A DNA stretch of 53,608 nt from Hyphomicrobiales bacterium (GTDB lineage: Bacteria; Pseudomonadota; Alphaproteobacteria; Rhizobiales; Rhizobiaceae): contig PAPH01000029.1 in assembly GCA_002709005.1 (NCBI GenBank), positions 1-53,608 of the forward strand. The letters are read 5' to 3'. The translations under genes were made by a program, and so were the position numbers. The notes under the pieces were generated by a model. It saw only the letters and a program-made list of their open reading frames with translations. It was not told the origin of the DNA and searched no databases. Of the stretch, positions 27,625 to 37,738 are shown piece by piece (position 1 is the first letter of the stretch; every line of letters begins with the position of its first letter).

Positions 27625-28553
27625 GCGTCGAGCCCCCGGGCCACCGCATGGGCGACCATGATGTCGAGATGCGCGCCGCCACCGTTCTTGAAGACGGTGA
27701 TGTCCTCGTCCGACTGGCGCCCGGCCTTCCCCTGCACCAGCGCGTGCATGTCGCCGAGTATATCCGACCGCGCGATCGTGCCGGCGTCGAGCGGGATCGT
27801 CACCTCGCCGATATGGCCGATGGTGGTCTCGAAACTGTCGACGAACAGCTTGCCGCGCTGAAGCGTCTCATCGTCGGCCTCACGCATTGCCGGCGTAAAG
27901 GCGCCGACCAGATCGACATGGGCGCCGGGCGAAAGCAGCGCTCCCTTGATCAGCGGCTCCTGTGTCATCGTCGCCGAACATATCAGTTCGCCGTGCGGCA
28001 CTGCGGCATCGAGGTCGGCCTCGTAGCGGGCGGACAGCCCTTCCGCTTTCAGCCGTTCGGCGAGCGCTTCGCCGCGCGCCGCACTCCGGTTCCAGACGAT
28101 CACGGTGTCGATGGAGGGGCGGACGCTGCGGTGCGCCTCGATAAGCGGCCCGGCCATCGACCCCGCACCGACCATCACCATGGTGCGGATATCCTTGCGC
28201 GCCAGACAATCCGCCCCGAGTGCCGAGTCACCCGCCGTCTTCCAACCTGTGAGATCGACGCCCTCGAGCACTGCCTCGACATGGCCGGACGCTTCGTCAA
28301 AGAGCAGCACCTGCCCCTGCACCGAAGGTTTCGGCGGAGTGAGAGACGGGTTGTCGGGATATATCGTCACCGCCTTGGTGCCGGAGGCGAGCCCGGGGAT
28401 CCAGGCGGTGCGGACCAGCATTTTCCGCTTGCCGTTTTCCAACAGGCTGTCGCGCAGGATGGCGGGATCCAGCCTGTGGCCCTCGCGCATCGCTGCGACG
28501 ATCATCGGCCAATTGCAGACTGCTTCGATATCCTTGCCGGTGATGATGCGCAC
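27618..28553 (-). CDS. Ornithine cyclodeaminase/mu-crystallin-family protein
   Basis: 311 aa NAD(P)-binding protein. Family members include ornithine cyclodeaminase, alanine dehydrogenase and ketimine/pyrroline-2-carboxylate reductases. Visible: N-terminal substrate part with MLVRTAWIPG...GTKAVTIYPDN, Rossmann core VMVGAGSMAGPLIEAHRSVRP, and LICSATMTQEPLIKGALLSPGAHVDLVGAF. GTG start at 28553 with AGGGAG upstream. The exact reaction cannot be told; ketimine reductase is as likely as cyclodeaminase. Confidence 0.88.
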   Translation of the reverse strand: MRIITGKDIEAVCNWPMIVAAMREGHRLDPAILRDSLLENGKRKMLVRTAWIPGLASGTKAVTIYPDNPSLTPPKPSVQGQVLLFDEASGHVEAVLEGVDLTGWKTAGDSALGADCLARKDIRTMVMVGAGSMAGPLIEAHRSVRPSIDTVIVWNRSAARGEALAERLKAEGLSARYEADLDAAVPHGELICSATMTQEPLIKGALLSPGAHVDLVGAFTPAMREADDETLQRGKLFVDSFETTIGHIGEVTIPLDAGTIARSDILGDMHALVQGKAGRQSDEDITVFKNGGGAHLDIMVAHAVARGLDAA

Positions 28554-28648
28554 GCCGCGACTCCCTGTCTGTTTCGGCCGGGAGAATGGCCGCTCGATCC
28601 TGTTGAATCAAGCCGCCGCAGGCCCATCGCCGGCAAATGGGGAAAAAT

Positions 28649-28664
28649 TTGATTCTGGAATCAA
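28649..28664. promoter_or_regulatory. Inverted repeat upstream of the ornithine cyclodeaminase-like gene
   Basis: TTGATTCTGGAATCAA is a perfect 7-2-7 inverted repeat. Single copies of the half-site GAATCAA recur at 28605-28611 and 28705-28711, about 50 bp either side. The three sites lie in the 182-bp gap upstream of the start at 28553, a layout that fits an array for an oligomeric regulator. No regulator is encoded beside it. Confidence 0.4.
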
Positions 28665-28735
28665 TAGGTTGTGCCCAGGTCTTGAAACAAGGCGGCAATC
28701 GGCTGAATCAATCTGTGAAGCGAGGCCGGACCGCC

Positions 28736-29332
28736 TCAGGCGGTCAGACGGAGGTGCTCGACGCCGGCCGGCTCGAAGACGATCGGCTTGAACTTGGCGA
28801 TCGAGCATTCGGCCGTCGCCAGCCCTTCGGCCACGTTGATCTGGCCCACCGACATGCAATCCTCGTAATGCATGTTGGCGCCGAACTTCCGGGCAAGCTC
28901 GCGCATGGCGATGTTCTGGGGACCGGTTTCGACCAGCACAGTATGCACATCGTTCTCGCGCGCGGCTTCCAGAAGGGCGGTGATCAGCAATGTGCCGATC
29001 CCCTTCCTCCGCCAGCACGAGGCAACGGAGAACGCGGACTCGCCGTAGCCTTTCGGGGTGCCGCCTTCACAGTGAAGTTCGGAAACAGCAATCAGGTGGC
29101 CGCCGTCGAACGCGCCGAGCACCGTCGCCTCTTTCAGCGACTTGCCGACATAATTCAACAGCCAGTGATCGGAGACCACGCCGTTGAAGCGATCACGAAA
29201 GTCGTCGAAATTGAGCTCGTGAAGATGGGCGATGAATGTGTCGCAATCCTTGGGACCAAGCCGCCTGATCGTCAGGTCCGACTGTCCGGGTGCCGCGACA
29301 TGCCACGGAAGCTGGAGAACTTTGAAGACCAT
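28736..29332 (-). CDS. GNAT-family N-acetyltransferase
   Basis: 198 aa. The acetyl-CoA-binding loop is seen as SVASCWRRKGIGTLLITALLEAARENDVHTVLVET, with the R-x2-G-x-G/A pattern. The N-terminal half (LTIRRLGPKDCDTFIAHLHELNFDDFRDRF) is typical of GNATs acting on small molecules. The ATG at 29332 follows AAGGGAAGG. The acceptor is unknown. It lies between gcdH and the cyclodeaminase-like gene on the same strand but is separated by gaps over 120 bp, so is probably independent. Confidence 0.85.
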   Translation of the reverse strand: MVFKVLQLPWHVAAPGQSDLTIRRLGPKDCDTFIAHLHELNFDDFRDRFNGVVSDHWLLNYVGKSLKEATVLGAFDGGHLIAVSELHCEGGTPKGYGESAFSVASCWRRKGIGTLLITALLEAARENDVHTVLVETGPQNIAMRELARKFGANMHYEDCMSVGQINVAEGLATAECSIAKFKPIVFEPAGVEHLRLTA

Positions 29333-29455
29333 ACCGACCTTCCCTTAACTGACCTCCCACATTCCACGTGACCGGCATATTGTGCATCGCAGCAAAAATT
29401 GCAATGCACAAATCAACATATCTGCCCTTCTTTTTTGCGAGGGTCGAAAAAACCC

Positions 29456-30661
29456 TTAGAAGAAGGCTTGGATACCGGTCTGCGCCCTCCCGAGAATGAG
29501 CGCATGGACGTCGTGGGTCCCTTCATAGGTGTTCACGGTTTCCAGGTTCTGCGCATGGCGCATGACGTGATACTCCGCCTGGATGCCGTTTCCGCCGTGC
29601 ATGTCGCGGGCCATGCGCGCAATGTCGAGCGCCTTGCCGCAATTGTTGCGCTTCACCAGCGAGATCATTTCCGGGGCCATGTCGCCCGAATCCATCAGCC
29701 GGCCGACTCGCAGAGAGCCCTGCAGGCCGAGAGCGATTTCGGTCTGCATGTCAGCGAGTTTCTTCTGGAAAAGCTGGGTGGCGGCCAACGGCTTGCCGAA
29801 CTGCTTGCGGTCGAGCCCGTACTGGCGCGCGCGAAACCAGCAGTCCTCGGCAGCGCCCATCACCCCCCAGGAAATTCCGTAGCGCGCGCGGTTGAGGCAG
29901 CCGAACGGCCCCTTCAGACCGGAGACGTTCGGCAGTAATGCCTCCTCGCCCACCTCGACATTGTCCATCACGACTTCGCCGGTGACCGAGGCGCGCAGCG
30001 ACAGCTTGCCCCCGATCTTCGGCGCCGAAAGTCCCCTCATGCCCTTTTCGAGAACGAAACCGCGGATCTGGTTGTCGTGGGCGTCCGACTTGGCCCAGAC
30101 AACGAAGACGTCGGCAACAGGCGAGTTGGAAATCCACATCTTCGAACCGGTGAGCACATAGCCCGCGTCGGTCTTCCTGGCACGCGTCTTCATCGACCCC
30201 GGATCGGATCCGGCATCCGGTTCGGTGAGACCGAAACAGCCCACCCACTCGCCGCTTGCGAGCTTCGGCAGGTATTTTCTGCGCTGCTCCTCGCTGCCAT
30301 AGGCGTTGATCGGATACATGACCAGCGACGACTGCACGCTCATCATCGAGCGGTACCCCGAGTCGATCCGTTCCACTTCCCGGGCCACGAGGCCGTAGGA
30401 CACGTATCCCGCACCGGCCCCGCCATAGTCCTCGGAAACCGTAACGCCGAGAAGCCCCGCCTCGCCCATCTCTGCGAAGATGTCCCGGTCGACGGTTTCG
30501 TTGAGATAGGCATCGGTCACGCGCGGAGCGAGCTTGTCGGCGGCGAAGGCAGCGGCCGCATCGCGGATCATCCGCTCGTCATCCTCGAGCTGGGCATCGA
30601 AGAGGAAAGGATCGTCCCAGTTGAAGACATTCTTGCCAGATTTTTCGTTTTCCGACGCCAT
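29456..30661 (-). CDS. gcdH: Glutaryl-CoA dehydrogenase
   Basis: 401 aa FAD-dependent acyl-CoA dehydrogenase that oxidises and decarboxylates glutaryl-CoA to crotonyl-CoA in lysine and tryptophan breakdown. GcdH-type features: N-terminal [21 protein letters not shown], substrate-site arginine in [17 protein letters not shown] contact [14 protein letters not shown], catalytic glutamate in [20 protein letters not shown] at 30661 after AAAGGATCGGTC. It is divergent from an AraC-family regulator, with a tandem 21-bp repeat between them. Confidence 0.93.
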   Translation of the reverse strand: MASENEKSGKNVFNWDDPFLFDAQLEDDERMIRDAAAAFAADKLAPRVTDAYLNETVDRDIFAEMGEAGLLGVTVSEDYGGAGAGYVSYGLVAREVERIDSGYRSMMSVQSSLVMYPINAYGSEEQRRKYLPKLASGEWVGCFGLTEPDAGSDPGSMKTRARKTDAGYVLTGSKMWISNSPVADVFVVWAKSDAHDNQIRGFVLEKGMRGLSAPKIGGKLSLRASVTGEVVMDNVEVGEEALLPNVSGLKGPFGCLNRARYGISWGVMGAAEDCWFRARQYGLDRKQFGKPLAATQLFQKKLADMQTEIALGLQGSLRVGRLMDSGDMAPEMISLVKRNNCGKALDIARMARDMHGGNGIQAEYHVMRHAQNLETVNTYEGTHDVHALILGRAQTGIQAFF

Positions 30662-30835
30662 GACCGATCCTTTCAAGCATTCCATTGTCCGGGCCGGAAC
30701 GACCCGGCCACGGTTCCGGGATACCCCGGAACTAAAGCCGCATATAGTTCAAATTCCGGTTCACCCGCAATTTTCGGAGGTTTTGATACCTCTGCGTTTG
30801 CCGCCCTTTACCGCTCGACGGGAAGTGGAATAAGA

Positions 30836-30877
30836 TTTAACATCTGACGTCAATATTTTAACAGTGGGCGTCAATAT
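30836..30877. promoter_or_regulatory. Tandem 21-bp direct repeat, candidate AraC-type operator
   Basis: Two adjacent 21-bp units (30836-30856 and 30857-30877), each beginning TTTAACA and ending CGTCAATAT, identical at 17 of 21 positions. A 21-bp period equals two helical turns, as expected for an AraC-family dimer binding one DNA face. It ends 12 bp before the AraC-type gene and lies 175 bp upstream of gcdH, so it could serve autoregulation, gcdH control or both. Confidence 0.6.
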
Positions 30878-30889
30878 GCGGTCCTGATC

Positions 30890-31891
30890 ATGTTGCACGA
30901 TATCGAAGTTTCTGCGGGCATGGCGGCGTCGATCATGAAATGCGCCGCGGAGAGAGGCGTGGACGCTGCCCCGATCGCCCGCGCCTGCGGACTGGAGCCG
31001 CGTGATTTCGGCCAGGTCAACAAAAAGCTCAATCTGCCTGATCTGTGTCGGCTGCTGGAAGCGCTGGCCGCGCTCACGCGGGATCCCTATTTCGGCCTGC
31101 ACGCAGGCGCCGCATTCGAGAAGGGCGCCTCGGGCGTTCTCGGATACGCGCTTATGCATGCTCCGACCGTCAAACATGCGGTGGAACTCGTTCGAGACTG
31201 CTTTCACAAGGTCGATACCTCGACGCTTTACAACTTTGCAGTATCGGGCACAGAGACCCGTATCGAATGGAGCCTGTCCCCTCTGGTGGTCCGGCGCAGC
31301 CAATATACCGACCTCGCCTATGTTGCCGTCATCGCCCATTTCCGCTCGATACTGGGTCCCGGTTTCCAGCGCATCCGGGCGGAGATCGAAACGCCAAAGC
31401 CGAAAAACCCCACGATTTATAGGGAGCTGATAGCAAAGAACCTGCGCTTCGGCGCCCCGGTCAACGCCTTCACCGTTCCCAATGACGAACTCGACCGGCA
31501 AAATCCCGCGGCCGATCCGCGGCTTTTCGCGATCCTCCGCGACCAGCTGGACGGCATGCCGCAACTCAACGGCCACGGTCCCGCGCCCATCCAGAGCATT
31601 CGAAGGATCGTCGAACACTCGCTTGGCGGGCCTCAGCCGACACTTTCCGAGCTTGCCGGCAGAATCGGCATGAGCGAGCGCACGCTGCAGCGGCGATTGG
31701 CAGAATCCGGCAGCAGCCTGCACGATATCGTCGATCAGTCCCGGCGGGACCTGGCCGAGCAGCTTCTCGTCGAGACCGACCTGTCCCTTTCGCAGATCAG
31801 CGAGCGCCTGGGCTTTTCGGCTCCGAGCGCCTTTACCCGTTCCGCCTCGCGCTGGTTCGGAAAGCCTCCGAGCAAGCTCAGACAGCAATGA
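30890..31891 (+). CDS. AraC-family transcriptional regulator
   Basis: 333 aa. The N-terminal ligand-type domain (about 1-200) matches the arabinose-binding-like family of OruR/ArgR-type regulators (RACGLEPRDFGQVNKKLNLPDLCRLLEAL; FGLHAGAAFEKGASGVLGYALMHAPT). C-terminal double HTH (about 235-330): LSELAGRIGMSERTLQRRLAE and SLSQISERLGFSAPSAFTRSASRWFGKPPSKLR. It is divergent from gcdH and preceded by the tandem repeat at 30836, so control of glutaryl-CoA breakdown by a glutarate-type ligand is a sensible hypothesis. Confidence 0.92.
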   Translation: MLHDIEVSAGMAASIMKCAAERGVDAAPIARACGLEPRDFGQVNKKLNLPDLCRLLEALAALTRDPYFGLHAGAAFEKGASGVLGYALMHAPTVKHAVELVRDCFHKVDTSTLYNFAVSGTETRIEWSLSPLVVRRSQYTDLAYVAVIAHFRSILGPGFQRIRAEIETPKPKNPTIYRELIAKNLRFGAPVNAFTVPNDELDRQNPAADPRLFAILRDQLDGMPQLNGHGPAPIQSIRRIVEHSLGGPQPTLSELAGRIGMSERTLQRRLAESGSSLHDIVDQSRRDLAEQLLVETDLSLSQISERLGFSAPSAFTRSASRWFGKPPSKLRQQ

Positions 31892-32191
31892 ATTGCGGGC
31901 GAAAACCGGCCTGTCATACTATTTGAGATAAATTTTACCGAATGGTCAGTTCGCGGCGTCTGCTGTGAATGCATCTCCAGCGGGAATCCACCATATGCGC
32001 CTCACAAACTGCGGATAGGCGACCCCTCACTCGCTTACGTACGCCAACCCGCCGCCCACTCAGAACGACGCCATCAGCTTGCCTCCCACAGGAAGGCGGG
32101 CCGTCGGTTTTGTTCAATCTCGTGCAGGCACCCGACCGTCGCGTTGGATTCGATTCCCGCCGGCTGGCTGCTTGTGCCCGAAGGATTTGCA

Positions 32192-32464
32192 ATGAACCAT
32201 TCGGATAGACGTGCGCCTGTTCCGCTGACGCGGACGGAAATCAAATGCCTGAGCTATGTGGCTCAGGGCTGGAACGACGAGCAGATCGGCAAGGAACTCA
32301 TCCTTACCAGAGCCGAGGTCGAATCCATTCTCAACATCACGATAAGCAAGCTCGGCGCGGAAAACCGCACCGCCGCCGTCGCCAAGGCAAGCCGGCTGGG
32401 CATGCTGGACGAGGACTATCGGCATCCGCCCTTCCGGCAGGGGGGCTACAAGAGCTCGTCGTAA
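32192..32464 (+). CDS. Small orphan LuxR-type HTH protein
   Basis: 90 aa consisting almost only of a LuxR/GerE HTH: LTRTEIKCLSYVAQGWNDEQIGKELILTRAEVESILNITISKLGAENRTAAVAKASRLGML. There is no receiver or autoinducer domain, so it resembles stand-alone GerE-domain regulators. The ATG at 32192 follows AAGGAT. Its 3' end overlaps the convergent isomerase gene by 19 bp. The 300-bp region upstream (31892-32191) shows an AT-rich patch near 31920-31940 but no gene or convincing operator. Confidence 0.75.
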   Translation: MNHSDRRAPVPLTRTEIKCLSYVAQGWNDEQIGKELILTRAEVESILNITISKLGAENRTAAVAKASRLGMLDEDYRHPPFRQGGYKSSS

Positions 32465-33132
32465 TCCGACACCAGCAGGTGCACCGGTTCGACATTCTCG
32501 CTGATCTGGGAGAAACGACCGATCGGCTCGGCAAAAATATTGTCGGTAAGGTCGTCATTGACCGTCGACACCTCGCCGATGAGCACATCGCCGCCCTCGC
32601 CCCAGAAGGCGTGCCACTGGCCGGGAAGCAGCGTCACGCTCTCGCCGGGCGACAGGGACAGCCTGTCGCCGGCCTTGAGCTTGCGGAGCCGTCCGTCGGT
32701 CATCACCTCGACCGGTGCCTCGCGGTCGATCGACCCCTCGGCGGTCGAGGAGAAGAGTTCGAGGACCAGTTGGCCGCCACCGCGGTTGATGATGTCCTCG
32801 GCCTTGAGCGCATGGGTGTGCATCGGCGAAATCTGGTTTTCGCGGCTGATCATGATCTTTTCGGCATAGAGCATGCCCTTGCCCGCCTTGAGATCATCGA
32901 CCGACCCGTTGCGGACCGTAAAAAGAAACAGCCCGAGCTCGTCGAACTTGCCCTGTCCGTAATCGGTAATGTCCCACCCCAGACGAGCCTGACGGATGAT
33001 GGCGGCATCGTCAGCGACACGGCTGCGCATTTCCTCCGGCGTCCAGTAGGCGAACGGCGGCATGACATAGCCGAAGGAGCGGATGAACCGGTCTCCCTCG
33101 AGCAGGATTTCATTGATCTGGCTGCGCTCCAC
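32446..33132 (-). CDS. D-lyxose/D-mannose-type sugar isomerase
   Basis: 228 aa cupin-fold metalloenzyme interconverting D-lyxose and D-xylulose (or D-mannose and D-fructose). Metal-binding HTHALKAEDIINRGGG and C-terminal GQWHAFWGEGGDVLIGEVSTVNDDLTDN match the family. GTG start at 33132 with GGGAGGGG just upstream. It lies 63 bp downstream of gnd on the same strand, linking it to pentose-phosphate metabolism. Convergent 19-bp overlap with the HTH gene. Confidence 0.88.
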   Translation of the reverse strand: MERSQINEILLEGDRFIRSFGYVMPPFAYWTPEEMRSRVADDAAIIRQARLGWDITDYGQGKFDELGLFLFTVRNGSVDDLKAGKGMLYAEKIMISRENQISPMHTHALKAEDIINRGGGQLVLELFSSTAEGSIDREAPVEVMTDGRLRKLKAGDRLSLSPGESVTLLPGQWHAFWGEGGDVLIGEVSTVNDDLTDNIFAEPIGRFSQISENVEPVHLLVSDYDELL

Positions 33133-33195
33133 TGGCCCCTCCCGGAAAATTTGCGCTGAAATGACGGATCGTTCGGATCTGGCCTGGCCGCCCGG

Positions 33196-34614
<1,419 letters not shown>

Positions 34615-34728
34615 GTTTCTCTCCCTTTGGATTTTTGCAGAACTATAGGCGGGAGACACGCCGGCGCAAAGCCGGACCTGTCCGCCAAGGGACATGGAAG
34701 GCTCGCGGCTTTTCGTCAAGTCCCGATA

Positions 34729-34911
34729 TCAGTCCCGTGGCACGCCATGGTCGCGATCTTCGGCCGGCTTGTCTTCGCCGTCGTCGAGCATGCGCCATGC
34801 TGCACCCTCCAGATCGTCGTACTGGCCGCTCTTGAGCGACCAGAGGAAGGCGCCGAGCCCCAACAGCCCGAGAAAGAGCGCAACGGGAATGAGAATGAGC
34901 AGGTTGGTCAT
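34729..34911 (-). CDS. ccoS: cbb3 oxidase maturation protein CcoS
   Basis: 60 aa single-span membrane protein: MTNLLILIPVALFLGLLGLGAFLWSLKSGQYDDLEGAA is the CcoS pattern (membrane helix followed by W-x2-K-S-G-Q-Y-D-D-L). Needed for cofactor insertion into the cbb3 catalytic subunit. The start overlaps the ccoI stop as ATGA. Last gene of ccoGHIS. Confidence 0.93.
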   Translation of the reverse strand: MTNLLILIPVALFLGLLGLGAFLWSLKSGQYDDLEGAAWRMLDDGEDKPAEDRDHGVPRD

Positions 34912-37229
34912 GCGGCCGCGTGCCTGGTGGCAAAATCGGGGGCGATACCGGACCGCTTGCCGCCCTCGCTGCCTGGGGAAGTAAGCTTGGTGTCGGCATG
35001 CCCCCATTTCAGCCGCATCGAATTCAGCACCACGATGATCGAGGAGGATGACATCGCCACCGCGGCAACCAGCGGAGAGGCATGACCGAGCACGGCAAGC
35101 GGCACCGCGATCAGGTTGTAGACAATGGCCAGCGCGAAATTCTGGCGGATGAGCCGGTTGGCCCGCCGCGAGATCGACAGCGCAACCGGCACCGCCTCGA
35201 GGCTGTCGTGAAGGAAAACGAAATCTGCGGCCTGGCGGCCGACATCCGCCGCACTTGCCGGCGCCATCGAGACATGGGCTGCGGACAGAGCGGGCGCGTC
35301 GTTGAGCCCGTCGCCCACCATCAGCACCTTGTGTCCCTCGCTCCGCAGAGTTTCGAGCCGGGCGACCTTGTCCGCCGGGCGTGCCCGCGACAGCCAGCGC
35401 GACAATCCCAGCTGCGCGGCGAGATGGGCCACGGCCCGCTCACGGTCCCCCGACAGGACCTCCGAGAAGATATTCCTCTCCCCAAGCGCCGAAAGGGCGG
35501 CGGCCGCACCGGGCCGGACCGAATCGGCAAAGCGGAAGGTCGCGAGTTCGATGCCGTTTTCCGAAAGCACCACCTCGGAACCCGCATCGTCCGTCTCGGC
35601 ATCGCGCGCGACCGCGAAACTTGCCCGGCCGAGACGATAGACCGTTCCGTCCTCAGCCAGTGCCTCAAGCCCCTCGCCGGCGATTTCGGTGACCGAGAGC
35701 TCGGGTCCCTTGTTGCCCGCCCCATCCGATGACGCCGCGAGTGCTTTCGACAGCGGGTGGCGCGAGTGACGCGCGATCCGGGCAGCGAGCGCAAGATTAT
35801 CGCTGGAAATCTCGTCGCGGTTGACCAGAGCCGGCTTGCCGCTCGTCAACGTCCCGGTCTTGTCGAAAACCGCGTAATCGGCCTCCGCGAGCCGTTCCAT
35901 GGCGGACCCGTCCTTGACCATGATTCCGTTTTCGAAGAGCCGGCCGGCGGCGATCACCTGAACCACCGGCACCGCGAGGCCGAGCGCGCACGGACAGGTG
36001 ATGATGAGAACGGAGACGGCGATCAGCGTCGCCTGCCGCCAGTCGCCGGTCGTGGCGATCCAGCCGATGAAGGTGAGAAACGCAAGCGCGTGCACCACAG
36101 GCGCATAGATCGACGAAGCCCGGTCGGCGATCCGGCGATAGCCCGCCCGCCCGCTCTCGGCGGCCTCCATCATCGAGACCATTTCAGCGAGGAAGGAATC
36201 GCGCGCTGCGCGGCTCGCGCGAATAACCAGACTGCCGGTCAGGTTGAGCGTGCCGGCCGGCACCTCGGATCCGGTCGCGACGCGGACCGGATCGCTCTCG
36301 CCGCTTACGAGCGAGAAATCCATGTCGCCCGCGCCCTCGCAGACGACGCCGTCGACGGGGGTGCGCTCACCGGCGGCCAGGCCGATCTTCATGCCCGGCT
36401 CGATCTCGTCGAGCGAGAGGTAATCATGCGCCCCGTTTTCGCCGATCACCATCGCCCCGCGCGGTGACAGATTGGCGAGATTGCGCACCGCGCTGCGGGC
36501 TTTTTCCCGCATCATGTGATCGAGTGTGCGGCCGGCAAGCAGAAAGAAGAGAAGCGTCAGCGACGCATCGAAATAGGCATGCGCCCCGTGGCTGAACGTC
36601 TCGAACATCGAGATCGCATAGGCAAGCAGAACCCCCAGCGTGATCGGCACGTCCATGTTCGCACGGCCATGACTGACCGCCTGCCACGCGGAGCGGTAGA
36701 AAACGCGGCCCGCATAGAGAATCGCAGGCCCGGCGATCAGCGCCGAGATCAGGTGGAAAAGGTCTCGCGTCGCATCCTCAGCCCCTGACCAGACGGAGAC
36801 CGAGAGCAGCATCACGTTCATCGAGGCGAAGCCGGCGACGGCAAGAGAACGCAGAAGATCGCGAAGAACCGGGTCGCCCTTCTCGTCTTCGGGCCCGGGA
36901 AGGTGGGAGGCATAGCCGAGTGCCTGCATCCGTTCGACAGCCCGCGCCACCGTCTTGCCGGCCGCCGCCCCCTCTCCCTTCGCGACGACCGCGATCCGCC
37001 GCGTCGAAAGATTGACGCGCGCCCGTTCGATACCGTCGATCTTCGGCAGTTCCCTTTCGAGGAGAGCGATACACGCCCCGCAGTGCACGTCCGGAACGAT
37101 CAGGTCACACTGGCGCAAACCGTCACCGATCGACCGGCTCGCCAGCGCCAGTTCATCGGCAACCGGCAGCGCCGACCGCAGGGCATCGAGTTCCGGTGCA
37201 CTTTCCGTTCCGGCCGCGCAGCAGCTCAT
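34908..37229 (-). CDS. ccoI: Copper-transporting P-type ATPase of cbb3 assembly (CcoI/FixI)
   Basis: 773 aa P1B-type ATPase that exports copper for CcoN. N-terminal metal-binding domain with C50-G-A-C53; transmembrane metal site C412-P-C414; phosphorylation loop DKTGTLTSG with Asp456; hinge GDGLNDAPALSAAHVSMA near the C-terminus. An extra CC near the N-terminus (residues 3-4). It overlaps ccoH upstream and ccoS downstream by four bases each, consistent with a tightly coupled assembly operon. Confidence 0.95.
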   Translation of the reverse strand: MSCCAAGTESAPELDALRSALPVADELALASRSIGDGLRQCDLIVPDVHCGACIALLERELPKIDGIERARVNLSTRRIAVVAKGEGAAAGKTVARAVERMQALGYASHLPGPEDEKGDPVLRDLLRSLAVAGFASMNVMLLSVSVWSGAEDATRDLFHLISALIAGPAILYAGRVFYRSAWQAVSHGRANMDVPITLGVLLAYAISMFETFSHGAHAYFDASLTLLFFLLAGRTLDHMMREKARSAVRNLANLSPRGAMVIGENGAHDYLSLDEIEPGMKIGLAAGERTPVDGVVCEGAGDMDFSLVSGESDPVRVATGSEVPAGTLNLTGSLVIRASRAARDSFLAEMVSMMEAAESGRAGYRRIADRASSIYAPVVHALAFLTFIGWIATTGDWRQATLIAVSVLIITCPCALGLAVPVVQVIAAGRLFENGIMVKDGSAMERLAEADYAVFDKTGTLTSGKPALVNRDEISSDNLALAARIARHSRHPLSKALAASSDGAGNKGPELSVTEIAGEGLEALAEDGTVYRLGRASFAVARDAETDDAGSEVVLSENGIELATFRFADSVRPGAAAALSALGERNIFSEVLSGDRERAVAHLAAQLGLSRWLSRARPADKVARLETLRSEGHKVLMVGDGLNDAPALSAAHVSMAPASAADVGRQAADFVFLHDSLEAVPVALSISRRANRLIRQNFALAIVYNLIAVPLAVLGHASPLVAAVAMSSSSIIVVLNSMRLKWGHADTKLTSPGSEGGKRSGIAPDFATRHAAA

Positions 37230-37738
37230 TGCCTCAGCGTCCCGTCCGCCCTGATGTGGATCCTGTGCGCGCGCTTGTAGACGGTCTCTCCGTCATCGCT
37301 CACGGTCACCGAGGCGATCCACTCGCCTTCGGGCAGCACTTCCCCGGTCGCGAACCGGCCGTGGCCGCGCGGGGTAAGCACGAGCGTCTCGTCCCCCACC
37401 TGACCGACCGGATGGTGGAATGTAATCTGGACGACATCGGAGGCGACCGGCGCGCCGGTCCTGTCGGTCAGGTCGAGAAAGAAGCCCTCATCCGACGCAT
37501 CGAGCTTGACGGCGTAGCCGAGAGCATCGATCGCCTTCATTTCGGCGGCCTTCTCATTGAACTCCTGGCTCGCCACATAGGTGTTCTCGACGACAAGCCC
37601 CGTCCATGTGGTGATCGCGAACCGGGCCATGACCAGATTGACCGTGATGATGGTGCCGAAGAAAAGCACCATCACGCCGAGCATGTGATAGCCGGTAAAT
37701 TCCTTCGGGCGGAAAAAGTCCCTGATTATCGCCATCAT
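37226..37738 (-). CDS. ccoH: cbb3 oxidase assembly protein CcoH/FixH
   Basis: 170 aa. One N-terminal membrane helix (GYHMLGVMVLFFGTIITVNLVMARFA) followed by a periplasmic domain with TWTGLVVENTYVASQEFNEK, the FixH signature. It interacts with the oxidase and CcoI during assembly. Four-base overlaps with ccoG and ccoI. Confidence 0.93.
   Translation of the reverse strand: MMAIIRDFFRPKEFTGYHMLGVMVLFFGTIITVNLVMARFAITTWTGLVVENTYVASQEFNEKAAEMKAIDALGYAVKLDASDEGFFLDLTDRTGAPVASDVVQITFHHPVGQVGDETLVLTPRGHGRFATGEVLPEGEWIASVTVSDDGETVYKRAHRIHIRADGTLRQ

Noticed and set aside
32140..32165. T-arm-like sequence (GGATTCGATTCCCGC)
   Set aside because: The stem is mismatched and no other tRNA arms are present upstream.
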